From contig JAHWIS010000136.1 of the NCBI GenBank assembly GCA_019322385.1, positions 1-6,080 of the forward strand: 6,080 nucleotides of DNA, written 5' to 3'. This DNA comes from Candidatus Woesearchaeota archaeon. Its GTDB lineage: Archaea > Nanobdellota > Nanobdellia > Woesearchaeales > UBA11576. The translations under genes were made by a program, and so were the position numbers. Shown here piece by piece: positions 1 through 4,661 of the stretch. The notes beneath the pieces are model-generated. The model searched no databases. It was not told the origin of the DNA and saw only the letters and a list, made by a program, of their open reading frames with translations. The number at the start of each line of letters is the position of its first letter. Position 1 is the first letter of the stretch.

Positions 1-1
1 A

Positions 2-436
2 AAACCTTGGGATAAGAAGATTTTCAAATGGAAAAACAAGAGATTTGTCAAAGATAATGTATTCACTATCTTCTATATGCCGATGAATTTCGGCAGCGTC
101 ATAGGAAAGTTAATGAAGAAAATTGATGCTTCTGGTGCTAAATGCCCTGGTTGGATGGGGCTTTCAGACCACACATCCAAATGGAATATGGACCTCTATG
201 TGGCAGTTGACAAAAAAATCAAAGATGCAGAGAATGTCACCTTGAGCGGAAAATTACTAAGCAAAGTCTACGAAGGGCCTTATAGAGAAACAGGCAAATG
301 GTGCAAGGATTTTGAGGCTTACGCAAAAAGCAAGAAACTAAAGATAAAGAAATTGTACATGTGGTATACCACATGCCCAAAATGCGCCAAGAAATATGGC
401 AAGAATTATGTAGTGATAGTCGGAGAGGTGAGATAA
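2..436 (+). CDS. C-terminal part of a small conserved protein (family often labelled 'hydrolase'; GyrI-like fold possible)
   Basis: The reading frame is open from base 2, so the protein starts left of the window; 144 residues are visible. An ATG at 77 is internal: the codons before it read KPWDKKIFKWKNKRFVKDNV, which continues the same conserved family. I recognise the overall pattern (PWDKKIFKW at the start of the visible part, SDHTSKWNMD near residues 55-64, VYEGPY near 89-94, and the closing TTCPKCAKKYGKNYVV near 123-138) as a widespread small archaeal and bacterial family that databases often call 'hydrolase' without, to my knowledge, a demonstrated reaction. The VYEGPY segment and the late CPxC / KNYVV strand resemble the GyrI-like effector-binding fold; that is inference. 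The two cysteines of CPKC could bind metal or be redox active. No signal peptide is visible, so it is probably cytoplasmic. It is followed one base later by a small membrane-protein gene. The gene identity as a real CDS is secure; the function is not. Confidence 0.85.
   Translation, partial: KPWDKKIFKWKNKRFVKDNVFTIFYMPMNFGSVIGKLMKKIDASGAKCPGWMGLSDHTSKWNMDLYVAVDKKIKDAENVTLSGKLLSKVYEGPYRETGKWCKDFEAYAKSKKLKIKKLYMWYTTCPKCAKKYGKNYVVIVGEVR
425..431 (+). promoter_or_regulatory. Shine-Dalgarno for the 73-residue membrane protein
   Basis: GAGGTGA, matching the archaeal anti-SD (GGAGGTGAT), lies six bases before the ATG at 438 and inside the last codons of the preceding gene. This fixes the start and indicates translation from a shared message. 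Confidence 0.75.
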
Positions 437-437
437 A

Positions 438-659
438 ATGAAAAAGAAGAGCAAAAGAACAAGAAAAAAGATACCTAAGTGCAAGATACCTCAGAACGGT
501 TCATGCAGTGGTGCTGCTTATTTCATCGGTCTTATCGGTGCAGCAGTATACTATATATCCACTGCAACAGGATTTTGGAATGGGGTTTTAGGCTTGCTGA
601 AAGCGATTGTCTGGCCTGCATTTCTTGTTTACCACGTGTTGAAGTTTTTAGGTGCGTGA
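438..659 (+). CDS. Small two-helix membrane protein with a basic N-terminus
   Basis: This encodes 73 residues. The first 16 are strongly basic (KKKSKRTRKK at 2-11) and should stay in the cytoplasm. They are followed by two likely membrane helices, about residues 25-45 and 49-71, joined by a very short turn containing FW. There are two cysteines (15 and 23) just ahead of the first helix. The sequence style (CSGAAYFIGLIGAAVYYI, then GLLKAIVWPAFLVYHVLKFL) matches a group of small uncharacterised membrane proteins I have seen in archaea and in small bacteria of the candidate phyla; no function is established to my knowledge. The gene begins one base after the stop of the preceding gene and has a good Shine-Dalgarno, so the two are cotranscribed. 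The alternative frame over 479-688 is less likely because it lacks a Shine-Dalgarno and a coherent composition. Confidence 0.8.
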   Translation: MKKKSKRTRKKIPKCKIPQNGSCSGAAYFIGLIGAAVYYISTATGFWNGVLGLLKAIVWPAFLVYHVLKFLGA

Positions 660-661
660 AA

Positions 662-672
662 CCTGCCGCAGG
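662..672. repeat. Short palindrome just ahead of a TATA box
   Basis: CCTGC-C-GCAGG is a perfect 5-bp palindrome with a one-base centre, starting three bases after the upstream stop codon and ending nine bases before the TATA element at 681. It could be an operator next to the BRE, or part of the 3' end of the upstream transcript. Short palindromes arise by chance, so this is weak. Confidence 0.3.
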
Positions 673-680
673 ACATAAAA

Positions 681-690
681 TTATTTAAAT
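681..690 (+). promoter_or_regulatory. TATA box of the four-helix membrane protein
   Basis: TTATTTAAAT lies about 43 bases before the ATG at 729. Archaeal transcription usually starts about 25 bases after the TATA centre, here near 711, giving a short leader that just includes the GGGGTGGT ribosome site. This suggests the gene has its own promoter although it follows the upstream pair by only 69 bases. Confidence 0.6.
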
Positions 691-716
691 TATCTATACT
701 TAGTAGTTCAAATCAC

Positions 717-724
717 GGGGTGGT
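717..724 (+). promoter_or_regulatory. Ribosome-binding site choosing the ATG at 729
   Basis: GGGGTGGT ends four bases before the ATG at 729. An in-frame GTG at 720 would sit inside this motif and has no Shine-Dalgarno of its own, so 729 is the better start. A closely similar GGGGTGGA precedes the orc1/cdc6 gene in this window. Confidence 0.65.
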
Positions 725-728
725 ACTT

Positions 729-1151
729 ATGAATTGGAAAAGGATATTGCTTTCTGGAATAGTTATCTGGATTGTTGGGACTGTCTATGCGTTCCTGACA
801 TGCGGATGGCTGTTCAACTGGATATATGAGATCCCGCCGAACATCTGGAAGCCTCCTGAGGCGATGTTCACTGCAGGAGCCCTTATTGGATCTAACCTAA
901 TAGGGATTGTTGTAGGCATCATCTTTGCTGCAGTGTTCGCTCTGCTGTACAAGGGCATTCCAGGCAAAGGCGTGAAGAAAGGCCTGACATACGGTCTTAT
1001 CGTCTGGCTTATCGGCGCAGTATCAGGATTGGCTTCGTTGCCGTTCTATATGACAATCGCTGTAGCAGTAGTCGTTTACTGGATACTGCAGGCCTTGGTG
1101 CTGAACCTTATACTCGGCGCTATTGTCGGAGCAATATACAAAGAAAGATAA
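729..1151 (+). CDS. Four-helix integral membrane protein, function unknown
   Basis: This encodes 140 residues from the ATG at 729. Four hydrophobic segments are visible, at about residues 6-24, 46-72, 85-105 and 110-136. Between the first two lies an extracytoplasmic-type loop (IYEIPPNIWKPPEA, 32-45) rich in proline and aromatics; the loop between helices two and three is basic (YKGIPGKGVKKG, 74-85) and so cytoplasmic by the positive-inside rule. Both halves have small-residue packing motifs (GxxxG-like at 50-54, 59-63, 130-134) and the two halves look loosely similar (hydrophobic helix ending in a short YK motif at 74-75 and 137-138), which hints at an internal duplication. The pattern with FYMTIA and YWILQALVLN resembles uncharacterised archaeal membrane proteins; I cannot name a Pfam family. 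No catalytic or transport motif is recognisable. It ends against a convergent coiled-coil gene. Confidence 0.85.
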   Translation: MNWKRILLSGIVIWIVGTVYAFLTCGWLFNWIYEIPPNIWKPPEAMFTAGALIGSNLIGIVVGIIFAAVFALLYKGIPGKGVKKGLTYGLIVWLIGAVSGLASLPFYMTIAVAVVVYWILQALVLNLILGAIVGAIYKER

Positions 1152-1157
1152 AACAAT

Positions 1158-1172
1158 TTTTTTTCTTTTTTT
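1158..1172 (+). terminator. T-tract terminator of the four-helix membrane protein
   Basis: Seven T, one C, seven T starting six bases after the stop codon. Archaeal RNA polymerase terminates at such tracts without needing a hairpin. The tract ends three bases before the stop of the convergent coiled-coil gene, so the two transcription units abut. Confidence 0.7.
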
Positions 1173-1175
1173 AAT

Positions 1176-3728
1176 TCACGCCAGATGTGCAAGTTCTATA
1201 TCAGTCTTCAACTCCAATATCGCGTAATACACTCGCTTCTTGTCTGAAGGTATAACATCAAGCTGTTCATAGAAGTTTCCTATCTTAGCATAGATGGATC
1301 GCGCCTCATTGAGCTTCCCCATAGTTATCAGCACACGGGCCTGGTCTATCATCGAATAGATGTCATCTGCATGCTCAAGCTTAACTGACTCTGGTTGCTC
1401 GAACTTCATGAGCTCATGCTCGACATATTGCTTGAAATCCCCTGCCTCGACATCTGCCTGCTCTGCAAGGAGTTCCTTCTCCTTCTCCATAAGATCTTCT
1501 TCCCTTTCTGCAAGATCTTTTTCCCTGCGTTCCACATCAAGTTCTTCTGCTGTTGTCTCCATTATCTGCGAATCCAGACCGTCGACCTCGCTCTGCTTAA
1601 TCGTGACCTGGTTGTCGAGCTTCTTGAGCTTGTTCTCGAGCGCTGCTATGCTCAACCTGAGCTCTTTTGCTGCAGCTATCTTTGCATCTTTCTTCTCAAG
1701 GCTGTTGATTGTCTTCTCCATCTTTGCCTTTGTCTTATCCAGCTCCTTCAGACGTTTTTGATAGTTCTTTTCAAGCTGTCTCTCTTTATCGACAAGAGCT
1801 CTTTCATATGCTTCTATCTCTTCGCGCATCTTCTTTAGCTCTTCTTCCCGTTTAGGAAGCATCTCCTTGAGGTCTTCAAGCATGGATACGTTCTGGATTA
1901 TCTCTTCCTCTTTCTGCTCTATCAGCACCTTGTCATCTTCGATCTTTCGCAGTGTCGCCGCTATCTCATCCTCTTTCTTATCCAAAAGTTCCTTGTCAAG
2001 TTCAAGATCCTTGACCGTCTCCAATAACTCCTTTTCCTTTTCCTTGAGCACTGTGTCACTCTCGTCGACCTCTTTCCGCCTGAGGTCCCTGAGATTAGTA
2101 AGATCAGCAAGCTCTGCCTGCCGTGTCTTGATCTCTGAATAGATTATGCGTTTGTTTGCCTCTGCCTTCTGCAGCTCGTACTCCATTGTTTCACGCCTCT
2201 TCGTGAGCTCTTTCTCTTTCTGCTCGAGAAGCTGCTGTTTTTTTGTCAGGAGGTCATCAATCCGTTTCAGGTCAAGCTCTTTCTTTGCGAGTATGTCCTT
2301 TGTCGTCTGCACATCTGCAACAGTCTTTTCCTTCAGGAGCATGTCACGTTCCCGCTTGCCAAAGCCTTCCATCTCCTCTTCCTTTTCCTTGGCGAGGTTC
2401 TTCAGCTCTTCGAGTGTCTGGCTTTCTCTAGCTATCTGCGCATCAAGCATGGACTTCTCTTCTCTTAGCCTAGCTACATCTGAACTTATATCTGCCACAG
2501 ACTGCTGGTATTCCTTGTGCTCTCCAGCCTGTTGTGACTTAAGATCATCAAAGCTCTTCTCCCTTGCCAGGAGCTCTTTCTCCTTGCTGTCCAGCTCTGC
2601 TCTCTTTGATTTCAATGTCTCTTCCTGCTGGTGGATCTTCAGCTTCCTCTGGTCGAGCTTCTTGTTGAGATCGTTTATCTTCTTCTGCAGCTTTGCGAAT
2701 TCCTTTTTCTTTGACTCTATGCTCAGCTCTTTCTCTTTTGCTGAGACCAGTTTGTCAACTTCCTTTAGGTGATCGGATGCGCGTTTGACATCTGCTTCAA
2801 GCTGATTCTTCTTCTGCGAGAGTGAATCGATATCTTTCAGCATCGCAAGCCGTTCCTTGCCGACAGCGCCTGCTTTCTTCTCTGCCTGCTTGAAGCCTGC
2901 ACCGATCGCTTTTTCCCGTCGCAAAAGCTCGGATTCTTTAGTATCAAGAATTTCTTTCTTTGACGCCAGCGCTGCCTCGAGGTTTCCCATCGCAGCTCTT
3001 TTCTTCTCAAGCTCCTTGTTGAGCTTGTCGAGCATCGCCGCCTTCTTCTCAAGGCCCTTGAATTCCTTTCCTCTGCCTGCTGCCTTTGCACCAGTAGCAA
3101 GCTGTGACCTGACTAAACTCTCTTTTTCAGAGAGCTCTGTCTTGAATAGCTTGAGCTGTTCCTTTTCTTCAAGAAGATGATGTTCCTCGTCTGTAAGTTT
3201 TGCCCTTTTCTTCTCAAGCGCTTTCTCAAGCTTCAGGAGTATCTTCTCTTTCTTTGCGAGCGCCTTCTCTTTCCCTTTTGCGCTCTTTGCAGCAGGAACC
3301 TTTTCTGCTTTTGCGAGCTTCCTTCCCATCTCGTCTATCTCTTTCTTTCTCTTCTCCAGTTCCTTTTCCTGCTTTGCAATGTCTTTCTTCTTTGTCTCCA
3401 GCGCACTTGCCAACTCATCAAGCAGCTTCTCCTTCTTTGCTAGCGTTGATTCGCGTTCATCAAGATAATCCCTTGCTCTTTCTGGCTTTTTTTCCTTTTT
3501 CTTCTTTGGCGCATCAAACTTAGGGGGCTCAGGCATTTCAGGAGCTTTGATCGGCTCTGGCGCTTTCTCTTTTTTCTTGAACATCTTTCCGAAGAACCCT
3601 TTCTTTGGTTCCTGCTTGGCCGGCTCTGGAGCCTTTGGTTCCTCTTCAGCCTTCGGACTAGCTTCTTGTTTTGCCAAGTCAGATTTCAGAAGTTTGTCCA
3701 TCTCTTGCGCTAGTTCATCAAAGCTCAT
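1176..3728 (-). CDS. Large coiled-coil protein with a small helical C-terminal domain
   Basis: This encodes 850 residues. Four regions can be read. Residues 1-24 form a short acidic/basic amphipathic helix (MSFDELAQEMDKLLKSDL). Residues 25-83 are a low-complexity proline/lysine/glutamate linker containing the basic-aromatic patch GFFGKMFKKK (44-53), which could touch membrane or nucleic acid. Residues about 84-763 are nearly uninterrupted coiled coil, extremely rich in K, E and L, with recurring KEKEL / LxxKEK units and only rare proline. Residues 788-850 (DDIYSMIDQARVLITMGKL onward) are a compact helical domain whose ARxLITMGKLNEARSIYAKI segment reads like one TPR-type helix pair, followed by further helices ending in ELAHLA. 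There is no Walker A, ABC signature, signal peptide or membrane helix, so it is not SMC or Rad50 and should be cytoplasmic. A structural or scaffold role is inference. It is transcribed alone; AGGGGG upstream supports the ATG start. Confidence 0.9.
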   Translation of the reverse strand: MSFDELAQEMDKLLKSDLAKQEASPKAEEEPKAPEPAKQEPKKGFFGKMFKKKEKAPEPIKAPEMPEPPKFDAPKKKKEKKPERARDYLDERESTLAKKEKLLDELASALETKKKDIAKQEKELEKRKKEIDEMGRKLAKAEKVPAAKSAKGKEKALAKKEKILLKLEKALEKKRAKLTDEEHHLLEEKEQLKLFKTELSEKESLVRSQLATGAKAAGRGKEFKGLEKKAAMLDKLNKELEKKRAAMGNLEAALASKKEILDTKESELLRREKAIGAGFKQAEKKAGAVGKERLAMLKDIDSLSQKKNQLEADVKRASDHLKEVDKLVSAKEKELSIESKKKEFAKLQKKINDLNKKLDQRKLKIHQQEETLKSKRAELDSKEKELLAREKSFDDLKSQQAGEHKEYQQSVADISSDVARLREEKSMLDAQIARESQTLEELKNLAKEKEEEMEGFGKRERDMLLKEKTVADVQTTKDILAKKELDLKRIDDLLTKKQQLLEQKEKELTKRRETMEYELQKAEANKRIIYSEIKTRQAELADLTNLRDLRRKEVDESDTVLKEKEKELLETVKDLELDKELLDKKEDEIAATLRKIEDDKVLIEQKEEEIIQNVSMLEDLKEMLPKREEELKKMREEIEAYERALVDKERQLEKNYQKRLKELDKTKAKMEKTINSLEKKDAKIAAAKELRLSIAALENKLKKLDNQVTIKQSEVDGLDSQIMETTAEELDVERREKDLAEREEDLMEKEKELLAEQADVEAGDFKQYVEHELMKFEQPESVKLEHADDIYSMIDQARVLITMGKLNEARSIYAKIGNFYEQLDVIPSDKKRVYYAILELKTDIELAHLA

Positions 3729-3734
3729 TGTAAA

Positions 3735-3740
3735 CCCCCT
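3735..3740 (-). promoter_or_regulatory. Ribosome-binding site of the coiled-coil gene
   Basis: On the minus strand AGGGGG lies six bases before the ATG ending at 3728. It is purine rich and well spaced, although not the ideal GGTGA form, and supports this start. Confidence 0.5.
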
Positions 3741-3838
3741 TTTTACAAGTTAATAAGCATAAATCAATCAGCAGAATAGTATTGTCTAATACCACCCTAC
3801 TTACTACCCCAAAATTGAAACGTCTGAAACAAGGTATG

Positions 3839-3846
3839 TTTATAAA
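3839..3846. promoter_or_regulatory. Palindromic TATA-like element in the divergent intergenic region
   Basis: TTTATAAA reads the same on both strands. On the minus strand it would start transcription near 3817 and give the coiled-coil gene a leader of roughly 90 bases. The only nearer alternative, TTTATGCTTATT (3752-3763, minus), would place the start at or inside the ribosome site. Which of the two is used cannot be decided from sequence. Confidence 0.35.
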
Positions 3847-3874
3847 GTTTTATTACCACTAAAAAATAGGAAGG

Positions 3875-3883
3875 TATTTAAAT
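3875..3883 (+). promoter_or_regulatory. Upstream TATA-like element of the zinc-ribbon/aEF1B operon
   Basis: TATTTAAAT preceded by the purine-rich stretch AGGAAGG, which resembles a BRE. Transcription would start near 3905, giving a leader of about 60 bases. It may be a second, distal promoter next to the better placed one at 3923. Confidence 0.4.
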
Positions 3884-3903
3884 AAAATACAAAAAGCCTA
3901 TCT

Positions 3904-3940
3904 CAGGCGCCTAAGCGGTAGATTTATAAACAAGCGCCTG
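3904..3940. repeat. 7-bp inverted repeat enclosing the operon TATA box
   Basis: CAGGCGC (3904-3910) and GCGCCTG (3934-3940) are exact reverse complements separated by 23 bases that contain TTTATAAA (3923-3930). A second pair, AGCGG (3914-3918) and CCGCT (3941-3945), is interleaved with the first. The placement on both sides of the TATA/BRE would suit a dimeric operator that blocks TBP/TFB, but no regulator is known here. Confidence 0.45.
3923..3930 (+). promoter_or_regulatory. Main TATA box of the zinc-ribbon/aEF1B operon
   Basis: TTTATAAA lies 37 bases before the ATG at 3967. The expected start near 3952 leaves a leader of about 15 bases that just holds GGAGG, a typical short archaeal leader for a highly expressed gene. 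Confidence 0.65.
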
Positions 3941-3953
3941 CCGCTGCAACACC

Positions 3954-3958
3954 GGAGG
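3954..3958 (+). promoter_or_regulatory. Shine-Dalgarno of the zinc-ribbon gene
   Basis: GGAGG (followed by AT) with eight bases to the ATG at 3967. It is the strongest support that the very short gene downstream is translated. Confidence 0.75.
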
Positions 3959-3966
3959 ATTTCAAA

Positions 3967-4137
3967 ATGACTGAGGTTATTTGCACAAGCTGCAGGAAAC
4001 GGATCACGAACATAGAAGGCACCACAAAGTTCAAATGCCCGAAATGCGGTAAGACAGACATAGTACGCTGCGGCCACTGCAGGGACATTGTCACAAGGTA
4101 CAAGTGCCCTGAGTGCGGGTTTGAAGGTCCTAACTAA
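3967..4137 (+). CDS. Zinc-ribbon RNA-binding protein, HVO_2753 / COG2888 type
   Basis: This encodes only 56 residues (MTEVICTSCRKRI at the start, CPECGFEGPN at the end), short enough to be missed by length cut-offs. Four CxxC knuckles are visible: C6/C9, C24/C27, C35/C38 and C47/C50, enough for two zinc sites. In known members of this family (Haloferax HVO_2753 is the studied example) the four CPxCG-like motifs fold as two small zinc fingers, and the family is annotated as a zinc-ribbon RNA-binding protein linked to translation. The gene lies 13 bases ahead of aEF1B on the same strand, a neighbourhood commonly seen in archaea and consistent with a translation role. It has a strong GGAGG ribosome site and a well-placed TATA box. 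The remainder is basic, as expected for RNA contact. The exact molecular target is not shown by sequence. Confidence 0.9.
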   Translation: MTEVICTSCRKRITNIEGTTKFKCPKCGKTDIVRCGHCRDIVTRYKCPECGFEGPN

Positions 4138-4140
4138 AAA

Positions 4141-4146
4141 GGTGAT
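4141..4146 (+). promoter_or_regulatory. Shine-Dalgarno deciding the aEF1B start
   Basis: GGTGAT, an exact match to the archaeal anti-SD, lies four bases before the ATG at 4151. The frame stays open upstream to an ATG at 4088, but that would overlap the zinc-ribbon gene and lies outside the family's usual start, so 4151 is chosen. Confidence 0.8.
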
Positions 4147-4150
4147 ATTG

Positions 4151-4429
4151 ATGGGTACTGCTATAGTCACAGTAAAGGTCATGCCTGTATCTCCTGAAAC
4201 AGACCTGGAGAGCATCAAGGAAGAAGTGACCAGGATTGTAAGGGAATTCGCAGGAGAGCGAGACACAAAAGCAACCATAGAGCCGGTGGCTTTCGGCCTG
4301 AACTGCCTTAACTACATCTTTGTCATGGATGAAGACCTAGGCTCACCAGACGTAGTCGCAGAGAAAGTCCAGGAACTCGAAGGCGTCCAAAGCGCAGAAG
4401 TGAGTGACGTAAGGAGAGCAATAGGCTAA
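4151..4429 (+). CDS. ef1b: Translation elongation factor 1-beta (aEF1B)
   Basis: This encodes 92 residues, the usual length for archaeal EF-1 beta. The family promotes GDP/GTP exchange on EF-1 alpha after each round of aminoacyl-tRNA delivery, in the cytoplasm. Characteristic features are visible in order: a first strand MGTAIVTVKVMPVSPETDL (1-19), a helix (ESIKEEVTRIVREFAG, 20-35), the conserved VAFGLNCLNYIFVMDED block (46-62) containing the FGL and MDED signatures, and the closing GVQSAEVSDVRRAIG (78-92). The start is set by GGTGAT four bases upstream. It is the second gene of the operon with the zinc-ribbon protein and has no promoter of its own that I can see. A short T-tract follows the stop. 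Confidence 0.95.
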   Translation: MGTAIVTVKVMPVSPETDLESIKEEVTRIVREFAGERDTKATIEPVAFGLNCLNYIFVMDEDLGSPDVVAEKVQELEGVQSAEVSDVRRAIG

Positions 4430-4442
4430 AAAGATCATTCAA

Positions 4443-4449
4443 TTTTTCT
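4443..4449 (+). terminator. Short T-tract after aEF1B
   Basis: TTTTTCT begins 13 bases after the stop codon. It is shorter than the tract at 1158 but is of the kind that ends archaeal transcripts. Confidence 0.4.
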
Positions 4450-4458
4450 ATTAACCAT

Positions 4459-4523
4459 TTGACTTTTGTTTCCACAAAACAAAGCGCTGTTTCTTCACCT
4501 TAACAAATAAACACAAAAGTCAA
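4459..4523. repeat. 11-bp inverted repeat with nested smaller palindromes
   Basis: TTGACTTTTGT (4459-4469) and ACAAAAGTCAA (4513-4523) are perfect reverse complements 43 bases apart. Inside lie AAACA (4477-4481) / TGTTT (4488-4492) with a six-base loop, and an alternative hairpin TTTTGT (4464-4469) / ACAAAA (4474-4479) with a TTCC loop. The region also holds one copy of the direct repeat CAAAACAAAG (4475-4484), whose second copy is at 4577-4586. It may be a bidirectional terminator, a structured RNA, or protein-binding sites near orc1/cdc6. Confidence 0.6.
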
Positions 4524-4576
4524 CTATCGTCTGCAGTCATGAGTGCGCCAAAACCTTTTGTGAGAATTAGATGATG

Positions 4577-4586
4577 CAAAACAAAG
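4577..4586. repeat. Second copy of the CAAAACAAAG direct repeat
   Basis: Identical to 4475-4484. The related CTTTTGT also occurs at 4463-4469 and 4555-4561 and its complement ACAAAAG at 4513-4519, so one short motif recurs five times in about 125 bases of the gap between aEF1B and orc1/cdc6. Confidence 0.45.
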
Positions 4587-4599
4587 AATGAAAATAAGT

Positions 4600-4642
4600 G
4601 GCAAGGCACTGCCCCCCACCCCCGTTAAGAGCAGCCCTTGCC
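4600..4642 (-). terminator. Stem-loop with a C/G homopolymer loop downstream of orc1/cdc6
   Basis: GGCAAGG (4600-4606) pairs with CCTTGCC (4636-4642), and after a small internal loop CTGC (4609-4612) pairs with GCAG (4631-4634). The loop carries six C, A, five C (4612-4623), which is GGGGGTGGGGGG on the minus strand. It lies 20 bases beyond the orc1/cdc6 stop and on that strand is followed by T-rich sequence (ACTTATTTTC). A shorter TTTTT (4652-4656) lies even closer to the stop inside a 4-bp hairpin. A 3'-end or terminator role is plausible; the G-tracts are not needed for that. Confidence 0.45.
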
Positions 4643-4661
4643 GTGGTCTCCAAAAAGACTA

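Noticed and set aside
479..688. Alternative plus-strand frame overlapping the 73-residue membrane protein
   Set aside because: No ribosome site and an incoherent composition, whereas the chosen frame has GAGGTGA and two clear membrane helices.
1360..3753. Several long plus-strand open frames opposite the coiled-coil gene (for example 1360-1761 and 2146-2772), rich in Ser, Phe and Leu
   Set aside because: They are the reverse reading of Lys/Glu/Leu-rich coiled-coil codons, which rarely give stops. Their composition is monotonous, they lack ribosome sites and promoters, and the minus-strand protein is coherent over 850 residues.
3898..4278. Minus-strand open frame of 126 residues opposite the zinc-ribbon and aEF1B genes
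   Set aside because: Both plus-strand genes are well-recognised families with good start signals; the antisense frame has no support.
4600..4650. Possible tRNA, or H/ACA or C/D box RNA, in the gap after orc1/cdc6
   Set aside because: No T-loop GTTCRA motif, no acceptor/anticodon geometry, and only imperfect C-box-like (ATGATGC at 4571) and no matching D-box sequences.
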